Shown piece by piece: positions 11,401 through 22,895 of a stretch of DNA of 64,000 bases. Within the stretch, counting starts at the first letter, position 1. Each line of letters begins with the position of its first letter. This stretch comes from Geosiphon pyriformis (lineage: Eukaryota > Glomeromycota > Glomeromycetes > Archaeosporales > Geosiphonaceae). The DNA lies in NCBI GenBank assembly GCA_016748015.1, contig JAAOMT010000678.1, positions 166,389-230,388 on the forward strand, written 5' to 3'. Under the pieces are notes generated by a model, which saw nothing but the letters and a program-made list of their open reading frames with translations, was not told the DNA's origin and made no database searches. The translations under genes were made by a program, and so were the position numbers.

Positions 11401-11653
11401 TATCTGTTTCTTAATTTTTTTTTAACTATTTTTATATTATTGAGTATAAGTTTAGATTTAAATATGGCTTTAAATAATTTATAAATTTTATTTATTTATT
11501 TATTTATTTTTAATTAATGCATTTATTAAGTAAAACCCAACTATTATCTAGTACATAAAACCAAACTAAATGGCTCAAACTAAATGGCTCAAACTAAATG
11601 CAACTGATATATTTATTATATGTGATTAGCCACTTAGACCAGACTAAACAATA

Positions 11654-12720
11654 CTATATACCTATATTAATATTTACATTACTATTTAGACTAGAAAAAA
11701 AAAGACATGGCTTATAATAGCCAAAACTAACAACAAAAAACTCAATAACACCAAGCATCTTAACCACATTATCTGATAGCATTGGCACCAAACTATATGA
11801 CAAATCTAATACTACACCACTATCTTTAATTAAGCCAGCTTTTTCCATATCAATTCTGAACTTAAATTTTGCCAGCCAAGTCTTAAAATAATACAACTTT
11901 ACCAAATATCTCATAAAATTAACAACAGTAAAGATGGTCTCTTTTTTGTCATCAAAAATTCCAATAGTTTTCACACACCAATCTTTTAGTACAAATTTTT
12001 TACATACAATTACATAAGTCCTGACATCTAATGAACAACAAGAAAGCATCTATAAAACAGCAGAAAAAGACAAATCATGAGCATTCACCAAAGTAACCCA
12101 TTGTGTAAATATCTTAGCCAAAATCTCTATCCAAATACCAACATTCTGAACACAAATAAAAATGTAATTTGATAGTTCCATATTACTACACAACAAACAC
12201 AGCACACTAAAATAATCTTTATCATACAGCCTTTTCCTAATAACTACTGGTAACTATCTATGCACTGTTTTTATCAGGTATATACAAAAATTAGATGACT
12301 TCTGATTAATAAAACCAGTAAGCATGTGTGAATTAAAGTGCCAGACTTTTGCAGTAATATTCTAATTTATATCCTTAATCAATGCATTAGAAACTAAATT
12401 ATAGTCAGGACCAGCCTCTTAATGAATATAACAAACAGATCTAAAAACATTTTTGATAAAATGGTGGGTATTACCAAATACAATAGTGTCTTCAGTCATC
12501 AAAAAATATTACTATATTCTCATTGGCAAAGAAAAAGAAGAACCAGCAGCCACACCAGTAGCAGCATCCACTTTCACATTATCACAAATTCCAGAATAAC
12601 TTTTAATCTTAAGCCAACTTATTATAAGATCCTTATTCTTAATTAAATTAAAAATGTCTTTTTTCAATCCAGCATTAATTATAAAAATTTGGTGCAGCAA
12701 AAAACATTTCAGACACATAT
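11654..12720 (-). pseudogene. LINE A ORF2 C-terminal region (RNase H end and tail)
   Basis: The 12049-11654 frame aligns along its length with the end of LINE B ORF2: KDWCVKTIGIFDDKK with NDWFCEAVSMFCDPK, MEKAGLIKDSG with MEKAKLIPLDG, KPCLFFSSL with KLCLFFSGI. The 12730-12512 frame carries the last RNase H block (WLKIKSYSGICDN). A stretch between these frames is broken. Coding upstream continues beyond the inserted gypsy-1 at 22896. Confidence 0.8.
12715..12720. repeat. Target site duplication of gypsy-1, left copy
   Basis: ACATAT directly precedes the first base of the left LTR. The same six bases follow the right LTR at 22890-22895. Removing one copy plus the element rejoins the LINE A RNase H coding region. 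Confidence 0.85.
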
Positions 12721-13543
12721 TGTTACTCATAAAAAGAAAACAGATATAGAAAATAACAGACCAATAAAAGAATAATATTTAGCATATGAGCACATTGCTT
12801 AACAATGTAGAGCAATGTCAGAAAACATGACATATTGTTCAACAATGTGGAGCAATATTAGAAAATTAGAGCACATCACTCAGCAATGTGAGCATTGCTT
12901 AAGAAATTATAGCACATTGTTCGGAAATATGAGCAATCTTATAGAACATCAATTATGTATATATAGTAGTAGCATTAAAAGTAGAAAAAGCAGAATCCTT
13001 TAGTTAGAAATCTTTTATTTACAAATATTGAATAAATAAATTATTTATCATCCAAATCTACTCTTCACTATCAATACTCCATGTTGATAGCAATTGATAC
13101 TTAACCACACTAGAACAATAGCTTGATTATGACTATTGACGGATACTAACTTGCGCATTATCTTGGCTCATTTTTTTATGTCATTTCTTTTATTTTTTTG
13201 TCTTAATTGTTATTATTACTAACTCTATTGAGGATTAATGCATGGGGTACTGATGTCAGAATATAACACTGGTAAAAAACCCAGAAATAAGAGTAGGACA
13301 CTCAATTGAGATTAGCTTACTAAGAGAAACACCAGTTATTATGCTAAAAAAAAAATTGACAAAACTGCAGTTTCGAAGCTACGGATAAAACTATTACCAC
13401 TGAATCTCTGTTCATTATACAAAAAACTCCACAACAAAACCTTTGGATAACACACCTTTAGATTCTATCATTGACAACAGCTTTAAGCACCAAGTTATGG
13501 GTTTGTTATTTACTCTAACAACCAACAAAGTTCACCTGTAATA
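12721..13543 (+). repeat. gypsy-1 left (5') LTR
   Basis: 823 bp, starting TGTTACTCATAAAAAG. Near its 5' end are four imperfect copies of a palindromic unit around ACATTGCTTAGCAATGT (about 12783-12945). It ends TAATA where the right LTR ends TAACA, a C-to-T change at the terminus needed for integration. Confidence 0.9.
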
Positions 13544-13560
13544 TTTGGTGCTCCCTATGA
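13544..13560 (+). promoter_or_regulatory. gypsy-1 primer binding site
   Basis: TTTGGTGCTCCC starts directly after the LTR. TGG at the start pairs with the CCA end of a tRNA. The same position reads TTTGGTGCTCTCCCA in gypsy-2, TTTGGTGCTTTCT in gypsy-3 and TTTGGTGCTCATT in gypsy-4. A consensus TGGTGCTCTCCC would pair with a tRNA ending GGGAGAGCACCA. Confidence 0.65.
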
Positions 13561-13603
13561 GATATAATCTTACAGAGAACCAGCATTAACAAATAAATCA
13601 ACA

Positions 13604-15430
13604 GTGGCAGAATCAAAAAGTATAGGAGCAAACCATTTAGGATTCGCAAAATCCTTATTTCAACACTACTGTCAACACTTGGAATTGAACTACAATCAGA
13701 TATCAGCAGAATCAGCCTTCAATTTCTATGTCAATGAAAGAATTGCCTATTTGTTAGGAACACCAATAAACACTAAATCAGCAAGAGAAACTTTTTATCA
13801 TGAATTAATCCAAAACACCAGCTTACCAACAAATTATAACTTCGCATCCATCATCACTAAGATTAATAAGGAAATTGAACATTACATACAACAAAGCTAT
13901 CCAATTACTTATGCAAGTAAAGGCAAAAAAAAATTACAAACACTGGCAGTAACATCTCAACAGATCCAACCACCCACTTGGAAGAAACACAGAATTAAAT
14001 TACCTATAAATTCATCATATCATTATACTCCTAGAAATGCCATCAATATTGCATCAACAGGTGTGTTTACATTAAACATGACATCAACATTTGAACAATT
14101 TCTATTCCAAAGTAAACAAAGAAAAGAAAATCTATTAGGACTATATGGCGTGTACTTTGAGGGATTCAAATTGAAATCACCAATGTCATCAGAAGTTCGA
14201 TCACCACCACCTCAACCAGATTTCAGAATTACTGATCCGTGAGAATCAACCGAATTGGAAAAAAAACAAAAAGAAGAAGAGAAAAAAGAATCTGAAGATC
14301 AAGAATTCACTTACCAGAACTTAATTACTAAGAACCTGAATATAAAAACCCCAAATTTTCAGACTCAGCAAGATCAAAATCTAGAAAATCCAGAAATTGA
14401 AACTCTACCAAATTAGAACAACCAAAACTCCGACTTAATTAATCAACAAAACTTATCTTTGAATATTGTCATCAATCAGCCACCAATTGAACCAATTATC
14501 GAACTGATTTAACAGTAGCAAATACTTTTTCAACAGCCACCACTACAGCAACTTATCTAGCAACCAGTTTAGCAACCACAACAACCACTTCAACCACCAA
14601 TACAACAACAGTAACCGATCGCGCCAATGGCTTTTGCACTAATCGCAAAACTTGGGAAGTTTACCAGCAAAGAGGATAATGCTCAAGCATGGATCAATGA
14701 CATTGCCAAAGCTATCACTGCAAACAATTGGGATGACACAAGAACAATGCAAGTCATCCCATATTTCCTAAAGAATATCGCTGACTCATGGTATCATAGC
14801 TTGGCCCAAAAACCCCAAAATTTTAATGCATTTAAAACAGAATTCCTAAGATATTTCAGTGATAATAACAGCATCAACTGCCTGGCAAGTACTTTTACCA
14901 CCCTAAAACAAGGGGACACAGAAGCAGTCACCACCTACTTGGGATGCTTCCACAGAAATCTGTGCCAAATTCAAGCTATCCAAGCTAATTACTTTACAGC
15001 ACCACAAATCTTAAATCAGTTCATTAGAGGCTTATGCAGCAGCATACTTCAACAAGTACATCCAATGCATCCAGTAGACCTTCTTACTGCAGTTACTTAT
15101 GCTAGAGATTTTGAAACTGCTGAGTTAGAAGCCAACCATGCCCAAGCTGTAAATTTAGTAATGAATAGATTATCTGACTTAGATTCTAAACTGAAACAAT
15201 TTAGTGATTCCATTAATCAAAAATTAGAGGGATACTTAGCTGACAATTGCCCAATTTATTAGCCTCCTTAACAATATAATAATCAGGGAAACACGAATCG
15301 TTTCCAAAATTAGTCATGTCTATTATCATCAACAAATCAGCCATGGCAACAAGAAACGCAAATTTGCCACAACTGTGGTAAACAAGATTACTTTAGAGCT
15401 GATTGCTGTGCTTATAGTAACCCACAATCA
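13604..15430 (+). pseudogene. gypsy-1 gag (capsid/nucleocapsid), broken
   Basis: One frame runs from a GTG at 13604 (translated ESKSIGANHLGFAK after the start), with no in-frame ATG between the upstream stop at 13565 and this point. Open pieces are 13604-14242 and 14627-15262. The second is a retrotransposon gag domain (AFALIAKLGKFTSKEDNAQA, YLGCFHRNLCQIQ). A zinc knuckle follows at 15365-15406, C-HN-C-GKQD-Y-FRAD-C, in which the His of CCHC is Tyr. Stops such as TGA at 14240-14242 and TAG and TAA downstream fit Gln, Arg or Trp codons hit by transitions. Gag packages the element RNA into virus-like particles. Confidence 0.85.
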
Positions 15431-16009
15431 GGAAATCAATATTGGAATCCTAATTGCTGGTTCCCAACTCCGAATTATTACTCAAATCAAAATCAATATT
15501 AATCTACTTATCTGTCAATGATGCCGCTACCAATTTATCAAACACCAGTATATCAACCTTAAATATATCAACCACAGCCACCTGTAATATATTAACCATA
15601 GTCACAAATAGTCTATCAACTACAACAATCAATTCAAATACTGTCACAAAATTCAGCTACAATAACATCTGGAAACTCCAGATCCAAAGTAACCCAAAAC
15701 TGGAGATTAGTGATGGTGGTTTACCAACTGATCTCCAGTTTAACAAATCAACCATCAGGATTATGCCAGTGGAATTCAGGAACTGGATATAACCAAAACC
15801 CGAGTTCCCAAAACTACTTAAGTCTTCTGGTTATCCCAGAAGATACGGCATCCAGCAAACAAGAAACCAACCAGAAGCCACTTATCCGCAACATTCCATC
15901 AGCTGCTAGCACCAAAGATGAATCACTTGTTGCCATATTCCTATTTGAACTTAAGAAAATTACATCAGTTCTATTGTTCAGTGGAGCCACTCTGGACACC
16001 AAACCAATA

Positions 16010-16390
16010 ACCACAATGTATACTGATGCCAAAGTTAATGGTCAATATATCAAACTGATCCTGAATAGTGGATCAGCTGGCAACATCATCACCAAACAAC
16101 TCATAGATCAATTAGGTCACTGAGTTGACAGAGCTGCCAGCACAAAGATCATCACAGCTGATAGAGCAACCAAAACTTTTATTGGTAAGATTGATGACTT
16201 TCCTTTTGAAGTCAACAACATCATAGTCCCTATCAAAGTTCTGGTAATAGAAGCCACTCAATACCAAGCACTAGTTGATAATAACTGGCTCACTAAGACA
16301 AATGCTATTCTTGATTGGACAATGCAAAAGCTCCAACTCAGCCAAAATGGCCAACATACACACATACTAGCCATGTGTGGCCACTTCAAG
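16010..16390 (+). pseudogene. gypsy-1 aspartic protease, catalytic Asp replaced
   Basis: This is in frame with gag. The active-site loop reads LILNSGSAG where gypsy-2 has LILDSGSAG, so the codon at 16064-16066 changed GAT/GAC to AAT. A TGA follows at 16121-16123. The downstream part continues as VPIKVLVIEATQYQALVDNN, aligned with IPVKVLVMDAPQYQALVRND of gypsy-2. An intact protease would cut the Gag-Pol polyprotein; this one cannot. Confidence 0.85.
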
Positions 16391-16739
16391 ACCATCAACA
16401 CATCAACATCACTTATTGAGTTTGAAAAAGAAGAGGAAAAACCTACCTGGGAAGCCTATCAAGTCTCGTGAGCTGACGATAACTACAATGAACTACTGCT
16501 AATACTCTCCTGGGATGACAACAATAATGAAAAAAAAAACAAAGAGAAGAACATACCTGGAGAACCACCATCAATGCTTGAACCAACAACAACCAAAGCA
16601 AGTTGCTACCAACAATAAGCTGGGAGGAAAAAGAAAAAGGGAAAGAAAAAGAAGAAAACATACCTGGAGAAATCGAACCAACAGAAAACACAACCAAAGG
16701 ATGAACAAATTCATACTCCATTCGCCAGTCACTACCACA

Positions 16740-17020
16740 ACCACTATTTATTCTACTTAAATGCAAAGTTTGTGGAAAGAAACTCTTATTTATAAGAGCA
16801 TGGATTGCACTAGACAAAGACTACTGGACGCAAACACATTATTACTGCAAACTGTGCCATTGTGAATGCTATGAATATCCAAAGCACCAAGACAAGTGGG
16901 ACAACAAATCATGTCTTACTTGTAGTAAACAGCTACTTGATGAAGGAATGTGGAACAACATTTCTGGTCGAGGAGGAATATACAACACTTTATGCTAGTA
17001 CACAATTTTCATCAGTGACT
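16740..17020 (+). pseudogene. gypsy-1 cysteine-rich domain between protease and dUTPase
   Basis: The frame reads KCKVCGKKLLF, HYYCKLCHCECYEY and SCLTCSKQLLDEGMW, with paired CxxC motifs that suggest one or two zinc-binding modules. The same domain lies at the same place in gypsy-2 (about 53570-53775) and as remnants in gypsy-3 and gypsy-4. I do not recognise it as a standard gypsy domain. It is in a different frame from protease and dUTPase here, so at least one frameshift has occurred. Confidence 0.65.
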
Positions 17021-17336
17021 AAGTGAGTCATGGCATATTTATAACAACAGCTTGGCATAGAGCAATTAACCAATTGAATGACTACTCACATAACAAGGAC
17101 GAGATCTGACAAATGACAAATGCCAAAGTCCAAGAAGTCATGCTCAGTGAAATTCTGGAAATTAAAAACAATCTGCTTAAACAGGTTGACATCATCCTTA
17201 TTCCAAATTCAGACACTTTTCTCAACATAGAAACTAATCCAAAAGACTTCTATGAGCATTACCAAAACTTGGCATCCACAAAAAGGAGCAGAAACAGTGG
17301 CTAGCATAGCTAAACACTCAACTATGTGACTACTGT

Positions 17337-18113
17337 TTGATTCCATATGACTTTCAATATTGTAATAAGTGTGACCTTATTTACAACCCACCGATCTGCA
17401 TGATCTACATGATCCCAGAAGAAAATAAACCAATCAGCAGCTGCACATCAGAATCAGAATCAATTTTCAATCCCAATTCAAACTCCAACAATGATGATGA
17501 CAAAAACACTGGTTCCAGCTTCATTCAATATGGCAATAAAAATAACAGTAATTTGGACTCAGATCCAAACTTCAAAACATTTATAATGCTCCTTGACCTC
17601 ACCAAGAAGCAAGAACTAAAGTGGTTCAGTGACAATAATAAAGGTATGATGCCAGAGTGTGTGCATGATACTGATACAGAGTTTGATCTAAGATATTCTA
17701 GAAAAAATGCCATCAAATTGGAACCACATTTGCACACTTACATTGATCTGAAAATAGCACTGGAAATTTCAGCAACCACAATGGTTTAACTAGCATCTAG
17801 GAGTAGTCTAGCAAAAAGAGGAATCAACATCAGAGGAGGAATAATTGATGCAGAATATGTGGGAAATATTATTGCTATGCTACAAAACAATGCAAAAAAG
17901 GCCTATGTAATAAAGCCAAATGAAAAAATAGCACAGACAATATTCCTGTTTCTGGTCAAAATAGCTCAGTTAGTGTCAATGAAAAACAAGGAAGAATTAG
18001 GGATCACAGCTAAAGGGATACAGAGATTTGGATCAACAGGTAGAATAAATATACCAGTTAATATGGTGGAAGAAGAGATTATTAACAAGAAAGAAATTAT
18101 CTCCACCAGTTAA
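17337..18113 (+). pseudogene. gypsy-1 dUTPase domain within pol
   Basis: The domain runs from about 17661 (TEFDLRYSRKNA) through SRSSLAKRG, the substrate loop GGIIDAEYVGNI, KIAQTIFLF and the glycine-rich end RFGSTGR. These correspond to dUTPase motifs 1-5. Compared with gypsy-2, motif 1 changed DAGYDL to DTEFDL, motif 3 changed AGYTGD to AEYVGN, and CAA became TAA at 17787-17789 (before LASRSSL). dUTPase hydrolyses dUTP to dUMP and would lower uracil incorporation during reverse transcription. The domain is degraded by transitions. Confidence 0.9.
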
Positions 18114-18143
18114 CCAATTTTTATTTTACTATATGACTAGTAT

Positions 18144-19870
18144 ATGATAGTCATAGAAAAAAAAGTGAAGGATCAGAACCAGATTTTTGAAGCAGAAGCA
18201 GCACATTGTGAATCAAGAGAAATTGGACTCATCAATCTCCACATACCAGCCAGAAACTATAGCTGCATCAAAATTCCTATTTACAATAACACTAGAAAAA
18301 TTATAGAGATACTAAAAAGAATCATCATAGGACATTTAACTACTAAAATAGAGGACCAACCACCAAATTCTATTTCAGACTTTCCACAGCTTTGTGGATA
18401 TGTTAACATTACATCACAAATAATATATAAACAAAAGAAATGTTATTTGCTCCAACCAGAACAATTAGAACAAATAAACATGGGGAATCTAGACCCACTC
18501 CAACGCATGCAGCTAAAAATGTTGTTCAACAAGTTTAATGACATCTTTGTCAGTAAGAATAAATTCGGCAGAACTGACATTATCCAGCACCAGATTAAAA
18601 CTGGAGATGCTATGCCAATAAAACAATAAGCATACAGAGTACCATCCACTAGCCATGAGATTATTTGTCAAGAAATCAACTGGATGTTCGACAACGGGTT
18701 AATTCAGCCATCAATAAGCTTATGGTCATTACCAGTAGTACTCATTCAGAAAAAGAATAGGAAAATCTACTTTTGTGTGGACTATAGAAAGCTTAATGGA
18801 GTCATGTATGGAGACAGCTATCTAATTCCACAGATTCAGAAATTATTTGATGCTTTTGGGGGAAACAAATGGTTCTTAACATTGGATTTAGATAGTGGTT
18901 ACTGACAAGTAACCATGGCTCCAGTGGACAAAAAAAAAACCACATTTACAACATAGAAAAAAAATTTTGAATTCGAAGTGATGCCATTTGGCTTAACAAA
19001 TGCTCCAGCCACATTCCAGCAGCTAATAGAAATAGTATATACTGGCTTATTGTAGAAATCAGTAGTCGTTTATTTAGATAACACTAATGTGTTCTCCAAA
19101 ACATTCGATGATCATTTGCATCATCTACAACAAGTGTTTGAAAGACTACAACAAGCAGGGCTAAAGTTAAACACTAATAAATGCTTCTTTGGCAAGACAG
19201 AATTAAACGTTTTAGGGCACATAGTAAGCAAAGATGGCATCAAAACAGATCCAAAAAAGATAGAAATAGTCAAAAACTTTCCAGTACCAACCAATATGAC
19301 AGAGTTAAAGTCATTCTTGGGATTTGCAGGCTATTATTGATGCTTTATTAAAAACTTTTCCAAGATAGCCCAACCACTCAATCATCTCCAAACCAAGAAT
19401 GTGAAATACAAATAAACAGAAGCACAACAAGAAACTTTTGATATTCTAAGAAAAAAGCTTATACAAGCTTTAGTACTGATCTATCCAGATCACAATAAAC
19501 TATTTATCATTACCATTGATGCATTAGGCCAAGCATTAGGAGCAGTACTATCACAGAGAGGACCAAATAGAAGAGAACATCTAGTCACATATGCCAGCCG
19601 AGATTTAATTCCAGCTGAAAGAAATTATAGAACACCAGAATTAGAACATTTAACAATTTATTGGACAGTCATAAAATAGAGTGAATACTTGAACCAGAAG
19701 TTTGATGTATACACAGACCACAAAAAATTAACAGCACTTTATAAACAGAAATTTGAAGATGGAAGACAATCAAGATAGAAAATGGCACTATTACTATATA
19801 CTTATACTATACATTATAAAAAGAGAAAAGACAATGGAAATGCCGATGGTTTGTCACAAATGAGACAAAT
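18144..19870 (+). pseudogene. gypsy-1 reverse transcriptase and RNase H, broken
   Basis: In the dUTPase frame: LDPLQRMQLKMLFNKF, KFGRTDIIQHQIKTGDAMPI, NGLIQPSISLWSLPVVLI, FLTLDLDSGY then TGA in place of Trp, MPFGLTNAPATFQQ-type text, and the catalytic box YLDNTNVF with Asn for the second Asp (codon 19080-19082). Then comes LGHIVSKDGIKTDPKK and the RNase H with DHKKL and DGLSQMRQI near 19860. Stops at 18628-18630, 18903-18905, 18954 and 19337-19339 include TGG-to-TGA/TAG and CAA/CAG-to-TAA/TAG type changes. The ancestral enzyme copied the element RNA into DNA. Confidence 0.9.
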
Positions 19871-20099
19871 CTAAAAACATCTCAACATAAAAATATAACA
19901 AAACCAGAACAAACCCAATGAAAATATAACAAAAGATGAACATACAAAAATATTAACAACAACAATATTATATAAATACTCAACAGTTCAAGGAGAAATT
20001 ATCTCAAAATGAACAAAATAATATCAAAAAAAAATCAAAACATTTTATCAATTATAAAAATATACTTTACTAGAAAAACAGAAGAAATCCAAATCAACC

Positions 20100-21200
20100 A
20101 ATAAGAGTCATCACAGAACCAGAGAAAGAAACAATATTATTCAACATGTATTCAGATCTAATAGCAGGACATTTTTATAAAGAAGCAATCATAAAAAGAA
20201 CCAAAAAAAGATACTATTGGCCATTAATATATCCGGATATCATTCAATATGTTCAAAATTGTGATGTTTGTTAGAGAAGAGGTAGAACAAAATCCAGTGA
20301 ATCATTAAGACCAATCAAAGTGGAACAACCATTCAACTGTATTGGAATTGACTTAGTCAGATCATTAACAATCACCAGCAGAGACAACAGATATATTGTA
20401 GTAGTCATGAACTATCTCATAAAATGGCCAGAAGCAAAAGCCATTTAAAAAGCAAATGCAGAATCTATTGCCAAATTTGTCCATCAAAATTTAATTTGTT
20501 GACATGGATGTTCAAAAGAACTATTATCAGATCAGGAAACTTACTTTGTAAACAGAACATTAGCAAAATTAAGCCAAAAATTCGGAATAAAAAGACCATT
20601 ATCATTACCATACCATCCACAAACAAATGGCTTAGTTGAAAGATTTAATAGAACACTGTGTAAAGTAATTGCCAAAATCAGCCAAGAAAATTAGGATGAA
20701 TGGGATTTGTTTATACCATCAATATTATTTGCTTATCGAACAATAAAACAAGATACCACACAAGCAACACCATTTGAATTAGTATATGGTAGAACAGCAA
20801 CATTACCAGTTGAGATAGAGATCAATACATATCCAGCTGAACTAATAACAGAAAATAATTTCCAAGAAACATTGTTGAAAAGAACATATGACTTAATGGA
20901 AACACTAGAAAACAGATGACAAAAAACAGCTGATAATATCCAAAAGGCACAAGAAAAGCAAAAAAAATGACACAATAACCAACTACTAGATAAACTAGTG
21001 GAATTTAAAATTGGAGACAAAGTACTATTACATTGTACCAAAGCAGAAAAACAATGGAGTGAAAAATTTGATCCCAAATGAGATGGACCATTTCACATAG
21101 AAGAAATTCTAGGAAATAGAACTTATAAATTAAGATGAAACAACAAAATCTTAGCCAAAGCAGCACATGGTAATCAATTAAAACCATATCACCAGATAGC
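20100..21200 (+). pseudogene. gypsy-1 integrase, broken
   Basis: An N-terminal HHCC-like part (GHFYKEAIIKRTKKRYYW, NCDVC), the catalytic core with IGIDLV, ELLSDQE and LVERFNRT giving D, D and E, the YHPQTNGL block, and an open C-terminal piece at 20707-20919 (FAYRTIKQDTTQATPFELVY). A C-terminal domain follows (FKIGDKVLLHCTKAEKQW, LKPYHQ). Catalytic acids are still present, but in-frame stops, including those at Trp positions (20692-20694), kill it. This domain is missing in gypsy-2. Confidence 0.85.
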
Positions 21201-21589
21201 ATTATCATCCACCAATACCATTCCACAGTTGGAAGTACAAAGAATAATAGTTCAACCAGATGAAATTCCACAAGATTTGGAACCAATCATAGTTATTGAA
21301 CCAAACACATTAAATTAAACAACCAAAAGAGGATATAAAGACACAGTACATGCGACAAAAGCAACCAAAAAAAATGGAAATACCAGATCACATTCACACT
21401 ATAGCTCAACAACTGTTTTAGGCACTAAGTCAACAACAGTTAGACATAAAAATTGTCATCAACAACCAAACAATTTGCTATTGAAACACAAAAAAAAAGA
21501 CAAAGAATACACTATATCAATGGCCACCAAAGAATAATAAAAACTGGACAGATAACTTAATAGAAAAAGTGAAAAACACTTTTGAGAAA

Positions 21590-22012
21590 ATACCTATTAT
21601 GGCACCAACAGAAGAGCTTACAAAAGAAAATTAGAAGCAATAAACAGAATGACTTCCAATATCATATTACTACTACCAGTTAGGTCGAAAGTTGAATATT
21701 CAGGAGTTATATATTAACAAATCCAAGAAAATATTCAACCAAGACATGATACAACAAATTAAAAAATTTATCGGAAAGAAAACTAATTCAACATTATATG
21801 TTAAAACAATGTACCGACTACACAACATATTTCAAAACTATTCAGAAATACTGTTATACTCTGACATGAAAACCATAACCATTAACCAATAGAGAAGAAT
21901 AAACAATACACAAGTAGAAAACATGAAAAACAGAGTTGAACAAACAATACTTGAAAAAGAAGTATTAGAATTAATTCAAAATGAAGATTTTGACAGAGCT
22001 CAATATTAAAAA
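21590..22012 (+). pseudogene. gypsy-1 C-terminal reading frame after integrase
   Basis: A frame beginning near MAPTEELTKEN carries a 66-residue open piece (21692-21892; MYRLHNIFQNYSEILLYS) and an acidic end (LELIQNEDFDRAQY). MYRLHNIFQNYSEIL aligns with LRLYDLFHTCENIL in gypsy-2 at the same place, directly upstream of the 3' LTR. Function is unknown; it has no membrane segment and is not env-like. Confidence 0.5.
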
Positions 22013-22022
22013 GAGAAAATAA
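22005..22022 (+). promoter_or_regulatory. gypsy-1 polypurine tract
   Basis: AAAAAGAGAAAATAA lies directly before the TGTTA of the right LTR, where the plus-strand primer is expected. Confidence 0.65.
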
Positions 22023-22889
22023 TGTTATTCATAAAAAGAAAACAGATATAGAAAATAGCAGACCAATGAGAGAATAGTATTTAGCATATGAGCATATTGC
22101 TTAGCAATGTGAAGCAATGTCAAAAATCATGGCACATTGCTCAGCAATGTAAAGCAATGTCAGAAAACATGGCATATTGCTTAGCAATATAGAGCAATAT
22201 TAGAAAATTAGAGCACATCACTCAGCAATGTAAGCATTGCTCAAGAAATCATAACACATTGCTTAGAAATGTGAACAATCTCATAGAACATCAATTATGT
22301 ATATATAACAGTAGCATTAAAAGTAGAAAAAGCAGAATCCTTTAGTTAGAAATCTCCCATTCACAAATATTGAATAAATAAATTATTTACTATCCAAATT
22401 CACTCTTCACTATCAACACTCTATGTTGATAGCAATTGGTATCTAACCACACTGAAACAATAGCTCTTGATTATGGCTATTGATAGATACTAACTTGCAC
22501 ATTGTTTTGGCTCATTTCTTTATGTTATTTCTTTTATTTTCTTATCTTAATTGTTGTTATTACTAACTTTATTGAGAATTAATGCACAAGGTATTGACAT
22601 CAGGATATAGCACTGGTAAAAGATCCAGAAATAAGGGTAGGACACCCAATTAAGATTAGCTTACCAGAAGAAACACTGGCCATTACACTGAAAAAAAAAT
22701 TAACAAAACTGTGGTTTCGGGAAGCTACAGATAAAACTATTACCACTGAATCTCTGTCTATTATACAAAGAACTCTACAACAAAACCTTTAGATAATACA
22801 CCTTCAGATTCTATCATCAACAATAGCTTCGAGCACCAAGTTATGGGTTTGTTATTTATTCCAACAACCAACAAAGTTCATCTGTAACA
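22023..22889 (+). repeat. gypsy-1 right (3') LTR
   Basis: 867 bp, ending TAACA. It is longer than the left LTR mainly because it holds one more copy of the palindromic unit (about 41 bp). Differences from the left LTR are largely C/T and G/A. Confidence 0.9.
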
Positions 22890-22895
22890 ACATAT

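Larger units (their letters stand above)
11485..12720 (-). mobile_element. LINE copy A, 3' part
   Basis: This is the 3' portion of a minus-strand LINE cut in two by gypsy-1. An A-rich (TAAA)n tail lies at 11485-11515 and a 3' UTR at about 11528-11650 aligns with that of LINE C and LINE B; it carries a small tandem repeat of CTCAAACTAAATGG (about 11562-11600). ORF2 C-terminal coding lies at 11654-12720: SWLKIKSYSG (the KGHSG block of RNase H, with His changed to Tyr) and the C-terminal domain with CLFFSSL near the end. Stops and frameshifts are present. The other part of the same copy resumes at 22890. Confidence 0.85.
12721..22889 (+). mobile_element. gypsy-1: complete but dead Ty3/gypsy LTR retrotransposon with dUTPase
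   Basis: This is a 10.2-kb element with two LTRs (12721-13543 and 22023-22889) that begin TGTTA and end TAACA (TAATA in the left copy). A primer binding site follows the left LTR and a purine tract precedes the right LTR. Internal order is gag with zinc knuckle, aspartic protease, Cys-rich domain, dUTPase, RT, RNase H, integrase, and a further C-terminal reading frame. RT before integrase places it in Ty3/gypsy. It lies inside LINE A, flanked by ACATAT. Many stops lie at Trp, Gln or Arg codons, and catalytic Asp residues have become Asn, so it cannot move by itself. Confidence 0.95.
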
